Positions 52,673 through 61,134 of a DNA stretch of 64,000 nucleotides are shown here, piece by piece. The position numbers were made by a program, and so were the translations under genes. How positions within the stretch are numbered: the first letter of the stretch is position 1; every line of letters begins with the position of its first letter. This DNA comes from an uncultured Bacteroidales bacterium (GTDB lineage Bacteria > Bacteroidota > Bacteroidia > Bacteroidales > Muribaculaceae), in contig CADBDH010000011.1 of NCBI GenBank assembly GCA_902793405.1, positions 111,195-175,194 on the forward strand. The letters run 5' to 3'. The notes beneath the pieces are model-generated. The model was not told the DNA's origin. It was given only the letters and a program-made list of their open reading frames with translations, and did no database searches.

Positions 52673-53830
52673 TTAAAGTTTCTCAATTACATCATTTTCG
52701 CCACATGGCATCGAAAGTACATCGTTATATAACGGGAATCCGGCTTTAACATGATAGGACTTGCGCTGATTCTCGAGCGGAACAAACATGTCTACCAAAC
52801 CGGCCTTGTCGGTGGTCACCACTTGACCAGCGATCTCCAGTTTTGCACCAGGGATGAACGATTCGGTCTCGGGATTCCACAGGCCGAACTTCACATGGCC
52901 ATATACCGAGGGATCACGACGGATGTCGAGCGTCACATCCTTGTCCAGCTCAAGCGTTGTGTCGAGAGGGAGGTAATCGGGACAAGTGAATGAAATGTGT
53001 ACCGGCTTTTTCAGGTAACGATGAGGAATGTTGGTGAACAGGCCTTGAGCATCAATTGCCGTGAGGGTGTCACTCTTGGACTCATTATCGAGATTTACCG
53101 TAATTACAGCATCATGCAAGGGAGGCAACTGGTCGTTGTGGACCGAAGCCTCGTTGAGCGTTACACGGGCATCAAATGGCTGGTTAGCCATCCAGACTCC
53201 CGTAATGGCAGCAATGACTGCCGCAATGCCAAGAACCCATGCAATGATTTTGTTGATCAGGAGGCGCTTGTGGCGTTGCCAGATGGTATCGAACTCCACG
53301 CCCAGCAGTTTGGAAATCAGCTGCACATAGGCCCGCTCCTTGTTGAGCCATGACCAACGGTAGTTGCGCTCATTGACGTTGGCACCCAGTATCTCGGGGA
53401 AACCCAACTTGTCAACAATCGGGTTAAAGCACTCAGTCTCGGGGTCACCGGTATGAGGCTTGCCGTCAACGATAAAGAAATGAATCTGCTGAGTGCGTCC
53501 CAAACTGTGGAAAAACTCGATTTCCTTGCCCACCCATTCAGACTGTGCCGAGTTGGGCGAACAAATGACAATGAGATTTCTGGATGCGCGCAGACGTTCC
53601 TGCAGTTCCTCGGTCAATCCGCCCGGCTGGATATCGGTGGGTGCAAAGAATACCGGCCTGATGGGCGTGCGCGTCCATCCCCGCTCGGTGCACAAAGTTG
53701 CCGGCAGACGGTAATGCTCCAATTTGCGCTGTACCCGTTTGCCCCATTCAACATCTTTAGCATTATAGCTGATGAAGGCATAGTAACGGAATTGCTGTTC
53801 CTTGGTCATCGGCTGTTCTGATGATTCCAT
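52673..53830 (-). CDS. TIR-domain inner-membrane protein with exported C-terminal sandwich domain
   Basis: A 385-residue protein. Residues about 14-165 are a TIR domain: YYAFISYNAKDVEWGKRVQRKLE opens it and SEWVGKEIEFF carries Glu103 at the position of the NADase Glu in catalytic TIR domains. One membrane helix follows (about 192-213), and residues 215-385 form beta-rich domains resembling carboxypeptidase-regulatory/Ig-like units (VTLNEASVHND..., VTTDKAGLVDMFVP). The topology should be TIR in the cytosol and sandwich domains in the periplasm. TIR enzymes cleave NAD+ or make cyclic ADP-ribose-type signals in bacterial immunity. It is 41 bases behind the caspase gene and 3 before the RyR gene. 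Confidence 0.88.
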   Translation of the reverse strand: MESSEQPMTKEQQFRYYAFISYNAKDVEWGKRVQRKLEHYRLPATLCTERGWTRTPIRPVFFAPTDIQPGGLTEELQERLRASRNLIVICSPNSAQSEWVGKEIEFFHSLGRTQQIHFFIVDGKPHTGDPETECFNPIVDKLGFPEILGANVNERNYRWSWLNKERAYVQLISKLLGVEFDTIWQRHKRLLINKIIAWVLGIAAVIAAITGVWMANQPFDARVTLNEASVHNDQLPPLHDAVITVNLDNESKSDTLTAIDAQGLFTNIPHRYLKKPVHISFTCPDYLPLDTTLELDKDVTLDIRRDPSVYGHVKFGLWNPETESFIPGAKLEIAGQVVTTDKAGLVDMFVPLENQRKSYHVKAGFPLYNDVLSMPCGENDVIEKL

Positions 53831-53871
53831 GTGATTATTAAATGATTGAAGTCACTTTTTAAAATTATCTA

Positions 53872-55380
53872 CTACAGCGAGCTCTTCTTCCACGCATCGG
53901 TCGGGTTTGAGGAGAAGGCATTGGGGGTCTGCTTCTTGCGCATCTCAAGGGTGGGCGCAACGTTGCTGACGTTCTTCTCCAAATCGTTGGCCAGCTTGCC
54001 ATAGGTAATCATGCCTTTGGACTCTTGCAGTTCCTTGAGCAGATAATAGGTAAACAAGCCGTGCCCCTCCTCCTGGAAACTTTGGGCTGTCTCGTTGCCG
54101 TGGGTAGCGGCCATAACAATCAGGTTACCCACAACCGGGCGGGTTTCTTCGGCCTCGACCTCAACGGCCCTGTCGATGCTGAGACCCTCATTGTCACGGT
54201 TCACGCCGCTGAAACAAGCATCGAGGAATATCGTGACCCGTTCAAATCCCAGATTGCCCAGCAGCGAGTAGAACACATCGAGGGCGATACCTTGGTGCGG
54301 CTTTGTGCCATACACATCGGTGGGCAGCAGGTAGGCCTTGTTGTTGTTCTTGATATCGGGCACACCGTGACCGGCATAATAGACCAGTAGCTTCTTGTAC
54401 TTGCGGTCTTTCACCTCGTTAGTCAGCCAGTCTTCGATTTCCTGTTCCAAAATCATGTGTTTGGTAGCGTCCTCACACAGGTGGACATTCTCGGCCGGAA
54501 TGCCCAACGTGCGCTTGCAGTACTGGGCAAAGACGACAGCATCGTTGTTGGCAAACGGCACATCGGCGACAAAGCGGTAATGTTCGTTGCCGATGATGAG
54601 TGCATAAGTGTCGTTACGGGCAACCGCGGCTTCGGGAATATCGATATCCACATTAGACTGCTGGTTACTGAACGCATAGGGCTGCGACTTCTGCAGGCAG
54701 ATGGCTACAGATTCCTCATCTAGACCGTATTCGGCACAATTATCGGTATTGATGTTGCGAGGCAAGTGCCTGATTTCGCCATTATAATTGCGGTGTTTCG
54801 TCCTGCCGCTCTCGACATACTCGGTAGCAAACACGGCCTTGCCCAACAAGGCGTTGTCACCGATTTCGATGATGCTCAGATTTGTACATGACAAGAATGC
54901 CTGGTCTTCGACTCGCGCTAGGCTCGGTATCGATACCGACCGGAGCGAGGAGCAGTTGGCAAACGCAATCGTACCGATACGCTTGACATTGACCGGAATC
55001 GAGAAGTTGAACAGGTTGCGGCAATTCAAGAACGCTCCCCACCCGATTTCCATGACGAAGGTGTGCTGGAATTCCACCTTGGTGAGTTCCTCGCAGTTGG
55101 CAAAAGCGCAGGAGCCGATGCGACCGATGCCCGCACCGATAATCACGTTGCGGACGGCCAGGTGTTGCTTCACCCACGGGGCAATGTTCTTTTTCAGATC
55201 ATAGTCAGGCATGTCAACGAGGTTCTTCTTGGGTGTCGAGTTGCTGATGAACAACGTGCGCCCGTCAAAGGACCACTGAACGTCGCCATTACATTTTCCC
55301 GAGGCGGGATTGGTGTTCTGGGCCACCATGGCGACAGCCCACAACATGCTGACTGAAAGAAAAATGAATAGTCTCTTCAT
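53872..55380 (-). CDS. Exported caspase-like (C14) protease with BspA-type LRR domain
   Basis: A 502-residue protein. A signal peptide (about 1-20) is followed by BspA-type leucine-rich repeats at about 75-185 (IGRIGSCAFANCEELTKVEF type) and a caspase-like domain at about 255-480. The catalytic dyad is complete: His338 in VYYAGHG and Cys389 in LDACFSG. The strand ALIIGNEHY opens the fold. Caspase-like proteases of bacteria cleave after basic or acidic residues and often act as executioners in immune or death pathways. The signal peptide implies action in the periplasm or beyond, which is unusual for such systems. It lies between the barrel gene (16 bases) and the TIR gene (41 bases). Confidence 0.88.
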   Translation of the reverse strand: MKRLFIFLSVSMLWAVAMVAQNTNPASGKCNGDVQWSFDGRTLFISNSTPKKNLVDMPDYDLKKNIAPWVKQHLAVRNVIIGAGIGRIGSCAFANCEELTKVEFQHTFVMEIGWGAFLNCRNLFNFSIPVNVKRIGTIAFANCSSLRSVSIPSLARVEDQAFLSCTNLSIIEIGDNALLGKAVFATEYVESGRTKHRNYNGEIRHLPRNINTDNCAEYGLDEESVAICLQKSQPYAFSNQQSNVDIDIPEAAVARNDTYALIIGNEHYRFVADVPFANNDAVVFAQYCKRTLGIPAENVHLCEDATKHMILEQEIEDWLTNEVKDRKYKKLLVYYAGHGVPDIKNNNKAYLLPTDVYGTKPHQGIALDVFYSLLGNLGFERVTIFLDACFSGVNRDNEGLSIDRAVEVEAEETRPVVGNLIVMAATHGNETAQSFQEEGHGLFTYYLLKELQESKGMITYGKLANDLEKNVSNVAPTLEMRKKQTPNAFSSNPTDAWKKSSL

Positions 55381-55396
55381 CGAAATCAGCAGTCAG

Positions 55397-56263
55397 TTAG
55401 AACCAGAACTGGAGATAGAGACGGCTCGTCTTTTCCTTCATGCTCAGCGAACCGGTATCGTAGGTCGAATCGGTCACTTTATACTTCAACTTGTTGTCGT
55501 TGCGCATCTCAAAGCCAAGGCCGACAAAGTTCCATGATAGATTAGCGCCATAACTGGTGAACAGTCCATGACCAAAGCCAAAGCCATCCTCGGGTTTGCC
55601 ATCCTTGATAATGCCGTCCTTGATAATGGCACCCTTGACACCATAGCCCACATGGAAGTAAAGCTGCAGCCTCAATTTATTGGCTCCCGAGTTGCGGACC
55701 TGGGTGAAGGGATAGAGTGTGATAGCAGGACCGACCGACATGCCGTAGCCAATCGTCGCCTTCTCGTAGTGCCAGGGCATATTGCGCACTTGCCCGGTCT
55801 GGTCAGCCTGAGAGTATTCAGCGGGCACATCCTGCTTTTCAAACTGGTTGAAGTTCAAATCCATCCAAGTGAAATTGAGGCCAAAGAAGGCAACCGAGCC
55901 AACAGGCATGCGGTGGAAATTAAATGTGCGTCCCCACTGCAGGCCCAAACCGAATTTGGGCTCATACTCATGGTAAAACGCGCCTTGTTTAGATGGGAAC
56001 TCGTTGGAAGACATCTTGTGGCTCAAGTTGTAAGACAAGTTGAGAAAGGTGCACTTGCGCCAAGTGGAGAGCAGCCCATCGGCATATTCCTTGTCATACT
56101 TGGACTTGGATTCCTGAGCAATGATCTCGTCGAGCGACATCACCGATGTCGTGTCATTACCTGCATTGTTGGTGGTGTTTCCATAATACTGTCCGAAGCC
56201 CTCGGTGGCATAACCTGCGACAAAGCAGGCCATAACGATAACTTTCAATAATAAATTTTTCAT
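55397..56263 (-). CDS. Predicted outer-membrane beta-barrel protein
   Basis: A 288-residue protein with a signal peptide (MKNLLLKVIVMACFVAGYATEGFGQ) and, from about residue 70, alternating hydrophobic and polar residues rich in aromatics (FLNLSYNLSHKM, FGLGLQWGRTFNF, SVAFFGLNFTW, LRLQLYFHVGYG). It ends in Phe (LYLQFWF), the C-terminal signature of barrel proteins recognised by the BAM machinery. About eight to ten strands are likely. The family is not recognised. Its place within the TPR-caspase-TIR-RyR gene run, with spacings of 13 and 16 bases, suggests it is the outer-membrane part of that system. Confidence 0.72.
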   Translation of the reverse strand: MKNLLLKVIVMACFVAGYATEGFGQYYGNTTNNAGNDTTSVMSLDEIIAQESKSKYDKEYADGLLSTWRKCTFLNLSYNLSHKMSSNEFPSKQGAFYHEYEPKFGLGLQWGRTFNFHRMPVGSVAFFGLNFTWMDLNFNQFEKQDVPAEYSQADQTGQVRNMPWHYEKATIGYGMSVGPAITLYPFTQVRNSGANKLRLQLYFHVGYGVKGAIIKDGIIKDGKPEDGFGFGHGLFTSYGANLSWNFVGLGFEMRNDNKLKYKVTDSTYDTGSLSMKEKTSRLYLQFWF

Positions 56264-56276
56264 AATAGTGAGTTTT

Positions 56277-58538
56277 TTATTGTTGTAATATTTGTTTAAT
56301 CGATTTTACTGCCTGTTCGGCCTCACGAGGGATAATCCCTAAAGATTCAAACTGACTGAAGTCATCCAGGAAGACATCCCGCAACTCATTCTTATACTTG
56401 CGATAGATCTTTTCGGCCTGTGAGGTCTCACCCATGAACAGGAGAGCCGCCGCCAGATTGGCCTGAATAAACAGCCTTGACTGATCGATGGCAAGACCCT
56501 GGCGGGCATATTCAGCCGCTTGAGAGAAATTCTTTGCCAATATCGCATGATTGGCCAGGTTGCCATAGGTGCGGGCTAGATGAGAGGTGTATTCGTCGGG
56601 ATCGGTGGCGGCCAACCGTTCATTAATCGCCAGCTCTTCCTGATACAGTTCCCCGGCCTGGTCCCAATGTTGGCGTTTGTCACACACATTGGCCAAGTTG
56701 CGGAGCAATTTCGCCACTTCGGGCATATACCTGTCAGCATCCCATGCGCCGAGCGACCTGTATCCATCGAGCGACTCCCTAAATAAGGATTCGCTTTTCT
56801 CCAAATTGTCATCCTGATAATACCTGATTGCCTGGTCATACAAGCCACGGGCCAAGAACGGCAGGAAAGAGCGCGGTGCTATATCCAGCAGGTTGCGGTA
56901 GATGTCCAGGGCTTCGGCAAAGGCCTGTTCGCCCTCCTTGCTGTCGTTGAGTGAGAAGTCCATCACCGACAGGTTATTCAAGGCTGCGGCCAGCATGGGA
57001 CCATAGCGCAAGGGTTCATCGGCAGCCAAGCGGCGGTAGATGTCAAGGGATTCAGTTAGCATCAGCCTACTCTCGCCCAGTCGGTTTCCGTTCTTGAAAA
57101 GAAGGGCCGCCAGGTTGTTGAGCGTTACGGCATAATCCCTCTCATAGGCTGTGGTGCCGCTGCCTATCTTTCGATACAGATCCAACGCCTGTTCAAACAT
57201 GTTTTCACTCTCCCTGATACGGCCTGCATTATCATACAGTAGTCCCAAATTATTCATGACTGAAGCCAGGAACGGGGCATAGACTTCGGGATTCTGGCCT
57301 GACAAATAACGGTAGATATCCAATGCCTCGGTCAACAAAGACTCGACACGGCCGGCATTGGCAGGATTGCCGGAATAAATGACAGCCTGATTGTTCAACG
57401 CCGAGGCCAGATTGGGCAAATAGGCCAACGAGTCGGCTTGAGCCAAGCGCCTGAATAAGCTGTGCGACTCATCAAACAGTGACAGGGCTTGTGGCATGTC
57501 GCCCGATTCGGCATACAAGATGGCTATATCGTTCAAGGTCGTTGCCAGCAGGGGCTCATATTGTTCGGGGGCCTCCTTGGCCAACGTCCTTGCAGATTCG
57601 ATGGCGCGACGGAAATAATCGACAGCCCGTTGTGTCAATCCACATTGCTGCAGATAACTGCCCGCATCGGCCTGCCACTGGCTGTTCAGGGCATCCAAGC
57701 CGGCCCGCTTCTCGATGTAGCAGATCGCCGAATCGGTCTTGTTGTCGAGCACAAACCTCCTGAAGAAACTGAAACAGTCACGTGCCAAATCCTCGCGGGT
57801 CAACTGCTCGGCACTCTCGCTTTTCTCAAGTATCTCGCGCATCTCAACGTTGGCGTCATGGTGCTCGTTGAGTTTCCTGATGCGTTCATCCATATTTCCC
57901 TTGCTGCGCAGCAATGAGTCGGCACGTGCCAGTTCTCCGGCCAAAATCAGTTCGCTCACCTGGCGGTTGAACTCATCGATTTGGTCATAGTCGATCTTGG
58001 AGTAGTAGTCGGCCATCTCGGCTATCAGCTTCTCGTTGCTCTGCTGCTGGTCATACAGCTGTTGCAGGGTATTGTTATATTGCTCTTGGGTGATACGGTT
58101 CTCTTGTTTCAAGGCCTCGATTTCGTCTTCCCGTTTTTGGAGCTGTCTTGTCAAGGTGCGTCGCAGTTGGCGTTCCGATGCCAGCTTGTCTTCCAGAAGC
58201 TGGGCAGGCGTTTCCATGACCAGGAAGATTGGTGCAGTGGAATAGACATAGGTGTGAGGAGCGGCATCGGCATCAACTAGCTGGTATCCGTTTTTCCTCA
58301 CCGACTGGACGACAAAGCGATTGGCCGGCACAGGGAACGAAAACAGGCCATTGCTGTTCTTGACCAGGACACTGGTGCGGCCCTTGATGTGAACAGTAGC
58401 GCCCGTGAGGCCCTGGCCCGGCACGTGCTTCCCGTTCACAAGCCTGCCTTTGGTCTTGACGTAGCCCGTCTGGGTCTGGGCTGGAGCGTTTAGAGCCAGC
58501 AAAGTGAAGACCGAGAAGAGCAGCAATATCTTTTTCAT
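56277..58538 (-). CDS. Exported TPR protein with coiled coil
   Basis: A 753-residue protein. Signal peptide about 1-20 (MKKILLLFSVFTLLALNAPAQ); a carboxypeptidase-regulatory-like sandwich at about 22-100 (GYVKTKGRLVNGKHVPGQGLTGATVHIKG); a coiled coil at about 110-180 (RTLTRQLQKREDEIEALKQEN); then roughly ten long tetratricopeptide-type repeats of about 48-50 residues (LATTLNDIAILYAESGDMPQALSLFDESHSLF) to the C-terminus. It should be a periplasmic scaffold, comparable in role to TPR proteins that partner caspase-like proteases elsewhere. ATG at 58538 is preferred; an ATG at 58550 would add four residues. It begins 23 bases behind the RyR-type membrane protein gene. Confidence 0.82.
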   Translation of the reverse strand: MKKILLLFSVFTLLALNAPAQTQTGYVKTKGRLVNGKHVPGQGLTGATVHIKGRTSVLVKNSNGLFSFPVPANRFVVQSVRKNGYQLVDADAAPHTYVYSTAPIFLVMETPAQLLEDKLASERQLRRTLTRQLQKREDEIEALKQENRITQEQYNNTLQQLYDQQQSNEKLIAEMADYYSKIDYDQIDEFNRQVSELILAGELARADSLLRSKGNMDERIRKLNEHHDANVEMREILEKSESAEQLTREDLARDCFSFFRRFVLDNKTDSAICYIEKRAGLDALNSQWQADAGSYLQQCGLTQRAVDYFRRAIESARTLAKEAPEQYEPLLATTLNDIAILYAESGDMPQALSLFDESHSLFRRLAQADSLAYLPNLASALNNQAVIYSGNPANAGRVESLLTEALDIYRYLSGQNPEVYAPFLASVMNNLGLLYDNAGRIRESENMFEQALDLYRKIGSGTTAYERDYAVTLNNLAALLFKNGNRLGESRLMLTESLDIYRRLAADEPLRYGPMLAAALNNLSVMDFSLNDSKEGEQAFAEALDIYRNLLDIAPRSFLPFLARGLYDQAIRYYQDDNLEKSESLFRESLDGYRSLGAWDADRYMPEVAKLLRNLANVCDKRQHWDQAGELYQEELAINERLAATDPDEYTSHLARTYGNLANHAILAKNFSQAAEYARQGLAIDQSRLFIQANLAAALLFMGETSQAEKIYRKYKNELRDVFLDDFSQFESLGIIPREAEQAVKSIKQILQQ

Positions 58539-58561
58539 GTCAATATCCATCCTTAGAATTG

Positions 58562-60904
58562 CTAGATAATGTCCAGCGAGACATCCACAATGTTGTAGTC
58601 ATAGCTCTTGACCGGTATCGACAGCTCGTTCCATGGCTTGAGGCAGCCGTGCAGCAGCCGCGTCTCGTCCTGGAAGTCCACGTCGCCACCGTCGCGGTAT
58701 CCCAGTATCTCGTGCGAAGCCATCCAGCGCAAGTGTTCGGTTTGGGCCAACACATCAAGCACACGGGTGACGACAGGGTCAGGAACGTGGTTTTGCCACT
58801 TGTACTCGATCTCGTTCTCACGCCGTGACAGCAGGTGCTGCGTGATCAATGCATAACGGTGTGGACCCAGAGCCACCTTGGCCAGCATTCGCTTGGTGAG
58901 CTCATGGAAGCAATTCTCCATATTCTGGCGTTGTACGCGGCGCAATCTCATGATACCCGTAAATGTGGGTGAGAAACCGATGTATTTCCCTGACAGCTGC
59001 ATCAGGTCACGATGCTCTTCATCCCACTTGAGTGGAGTTTCCTTTTTGATTTTTGCAGCCATGATTGACTGGTCATATTTATCCTTGAAACTCATGGCCT
59101 CTTCCTTGAGCCTATCACTCACGATATAGTCCCAGGTGTAGGTCGAAGCCATCGAGCCAAACAACGTGATGGGCTCATGAATCTTGGCGTCGCTTTTCAC
59201 CTTGAGCTGATGTCTGTGCTTGGATGCGTCGTCGCTATGGAGTTGTGCGGCCCACAACCGGTTGTAATGCTCAGCTATCCTGAGCAGGTGGCCTCCCTTG
59301 TCGTTCCTCACCCTGGCCAGGATTCGGAAGTGGTTCATGTCCTTGCGGTGACGCAGGGCCAGCCTGAAGATGCGCACAGCCAGCGAAACATTCTGCTCGT
59401 CGTCATTCAAGGCGATGACCACATAGTTGAGCGTCTCGATCAAGCGCTCGATATGGTTATAGAAGTCCACGCTGTTGATATCCAGGTCGTGCAACGTAAT
59501 GGGCATCTTATGGCCGCTTTGCTCGTCATTGTAGGACATCTGGGGCGAGATAGAAGGTGCGTTGACGGAGAAGAGGCCCGCCAAATTCTTGATGTCCTTA
59601 TCCACGACGTCGCAATGGAAGTCGGACCGTTTCACATCTTTGTCATCACTGCCGGTCTTGACAAAAGCGCCGAATTCATACAGGAAACGTACCGTGTCAT
59701 AACCGACCTCGCCAAAACCGACAACAAGGGCATTGAAACTTGACGAAACCGTAGCATCAGGCTCGATGTCCACAAAGCTGACAGGCTGCAGCCTGACGTC
59801 CTGTTTCAACATCTCGACGCTGATGTGAGACGAATCCACCACCTTGACGATGATGCTGTCCACGTTCTGCTCGTCTTCAATCACACGGTGCACACTGTTA
59901 TAGCGTGCCTTGCAATAGAAGATGGCCTTCTTGCCGTCGCGCGCAAAACCGGTAATGGCTTTATCTCTCTTGAGGTTGCCCACGGCCTGGATGTTCTCGT
60001 TATCATTGTCGGAGAGGAAAAACAGGTGAACATCGTCCGAAGTCTTGCGGCTGATGATTCGTGACAGCATATTGAGGTCGAGATGATGTCGCAGCACATC
60101 GGAATGTCCCGATTCGTCAAAATCGTCCAAGGCCAGATGTATCAGGTCGGTATAGGTACTGGTTGTGAAGCAATCGAGCTCGCGCAGGCGTTCCAAATCG
60201 TTGTTTCGCAGCGAGAGGAAGTTGAACAAGCGCTCCATACCGTTCTTGACGCTGGTCGTCTCTCCGTCGTGGTTGGTGCGCACGACGATGATGCGGTAAT
60301 CCTTGTTTTTGCTGCCATAGTGTTCACGGATGCTGCGCGCCAACAGATAGGTCGCGTCGTTCAGCCCCCAAAAGACGTAGGTATCCTGTTTGTTTTTCAT
60401 GAAATGGGCCTCGAAGAGCATCCTGAAGCCCGCGATGATATTGTAGCCAAAATGCTTGATGACAAAAAACAGCGTGATGAAGGCCGCCAGCAGATGTACC
60501 ACCGAGAAAGCAAACATAAAACACCAGTTGTCATGGAACTGGTCGTGTATCGCCGCCACGTCACTATCGAGCAGGAACATCTCGAAGGCATGTACAATGG
60601 CCATGGGAATATTGGCAAAGAGCGATGCCCGCTCGTGACCGATGTACATTCCCACGTCATAGATGACAAAACCTGCCAGCCAGACGATTACAAACGATGT
60701 GGTCAGGAGTCGTCCTGATACATTCCAGCGGGTGCGGTTGAGCAGCAACAGCGCTATAAGAATCAGGATGGCAACAATCACTCCTGTGGCACTGCTCCAG
60801 CTGGCCATAGTGAGCAAGTTATCAGTCACATCATAATTATGATTTGAAAATTCCGGCAAAGCCTTGAACAAGCCCTTAAGGCACATGTATAATGAATTCA
60901 TCAT
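58562..60904 (-). CDS. Membrane protein with two TrkA-N/Rossmann-like domains and divergent RyR-like C-terminus
   Basis: A 780-residue protein. Hydrophobic helices lie at about 39-56, 67-85, perhaps 97-113, and 127-152. A first Rossmann-like domain starts near 175 (TYVFWGLNDATYLLARSI, then IIVVRTNHDGE) and a second near 392 (ALVVGFGEVGYDTVRFLYEFG, with GxGxxG). The arrangement recalls RCK-regulated channels, but no potassium selectivity filter is seen. The last 62 residues read like a divergent RyR domain: AQTEHLRWMASHEILGYRDG, RLLHGCLKPWNEL, YDYNIVDVSL. The start at 60904 is chosen because the -7 box lies downstream of the more distant ATG. It heads the six-gene run. Function unknown; a nucleotide-gated membrane sensor or channel is the best guess. 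Confidence 0.75.
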   Translation of the reverse strand: MMNSLYMCLKGLFKALPEFSNHNYDVTDNLLTMASWSSATGVIVAILILIALLLLNRTRWNVSGRLLTTSFVIVWLAGFVIYDVGMYIGHERASLFANIPMAIVHAFEMFLLDSDVAAIHDQFHDNWCFMFAFSVVHLLAAFITLFFVIKHFGYNIIAGFRMLFEAHFMKNKQDTYVFWGLNDATYLLARSIREHYGSKNKDYRIIVVRTNHDGETTSVKNGMERLFNFLSLRNNDLERLRELDCFTTSTYTDLIHLALDDFDESGHSDVLRHHLDLNMLSRIISRKTSDDVHLFFLSDNDNENIQAVGNLKRDKAITGFARDGKKAIFYCKARYNSVHRVIEDEQNVDSIIVKVVDSSHISVEMLKQDVRLQPVSFVDIEPDATVSSSFNALVVGFGEVGYDTVRFLYEFGAFVKTGSDDKDVKRSDFHCDVVDKDIKNLAGLFSVNAPSISPQMSYNDEQSGHKMPITLHDLDINSVDFYNHIERLIETLNYVVIALNDDEQNVSLAVRIFRLALRHRKDMNHFRILARVRNDKGGHLLRIAEHYNRLWAAQLHSDDASKHRHQLKVKSDAKIHEPITLFGSMASTYTWDYIVSDRLKEEAMSFKDKYDQSIMAAKIKKETPLKWDEEHRDLMQLSGKYIGFSPTFTGIMRLRRVQRQNMENCFHELTKRMLAKVALGPHRYALITQHLLSRRENEIEYKWQNHVPDPVVTRVLDVLAQTEHLRWMASHEILGYRDGGDVDFQDETRLLHGCLKPWNELSIPVKSYDYNIVDVSLDII

Positions 60905-60959
60905 CTCAGTCAAATCAGTAAGATAGAAGCTTCCAACTCCAGTTAAAAGGTTTGGATTG

Positions 60960-60967
60960 CAAATATA
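60960..60967 (-). promoter_or_regulatory. -7 box of the TIR/RyR/caspase gene run
   Basis: TATATTTG on the minus strand (60967-60960), 55 bases before the ATG at 60904. It lies downstream of the alternative start at 61003, which it therefore excludes. The -33 region is weak. Confidence 0.55.
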
Positions 60968-61116
60968 TAGAAAAAAATGATAAGCGCATGTGTTTTGGCC
61001 CAAAAACTCAATAAAAAGCCATGCGAACGCCAGTAAGAGCGTTTATAGCCAAGAGATTTAGCTATGCAAGCGCCAACAAAGTAGAGCATTTGCGCTCGGC
61101 TTGCGTTAAAATTTAC

Positions 61117-61124
61117 TACTTTTG
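61117..61124 (+). promoter_or_regulatory. -7 box of the LolC/E-like gene
   Basis: TACTTTTG ends 10 bases before the ATG at 61135, giving a leader of only a few bases that contains GAGGA. Confidence 0.5.
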
Positions 61125-61134
61125 CAGTCGAGGA

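Noticed and set aside
52373-55380. CBASS or Thoeris system
   Set aside because: There is no cGAS/DncV-type cyclase and no ThsA-type SLOG or Sir2 effector; the TIR protein is membrane-anchored with exported domains, and the caspase is exported.
58562-60904. Classical potassium channel
   Set aside because: The Rossmann pair recalls RCK domains, but no TVGYG-like filter is present between the helices.
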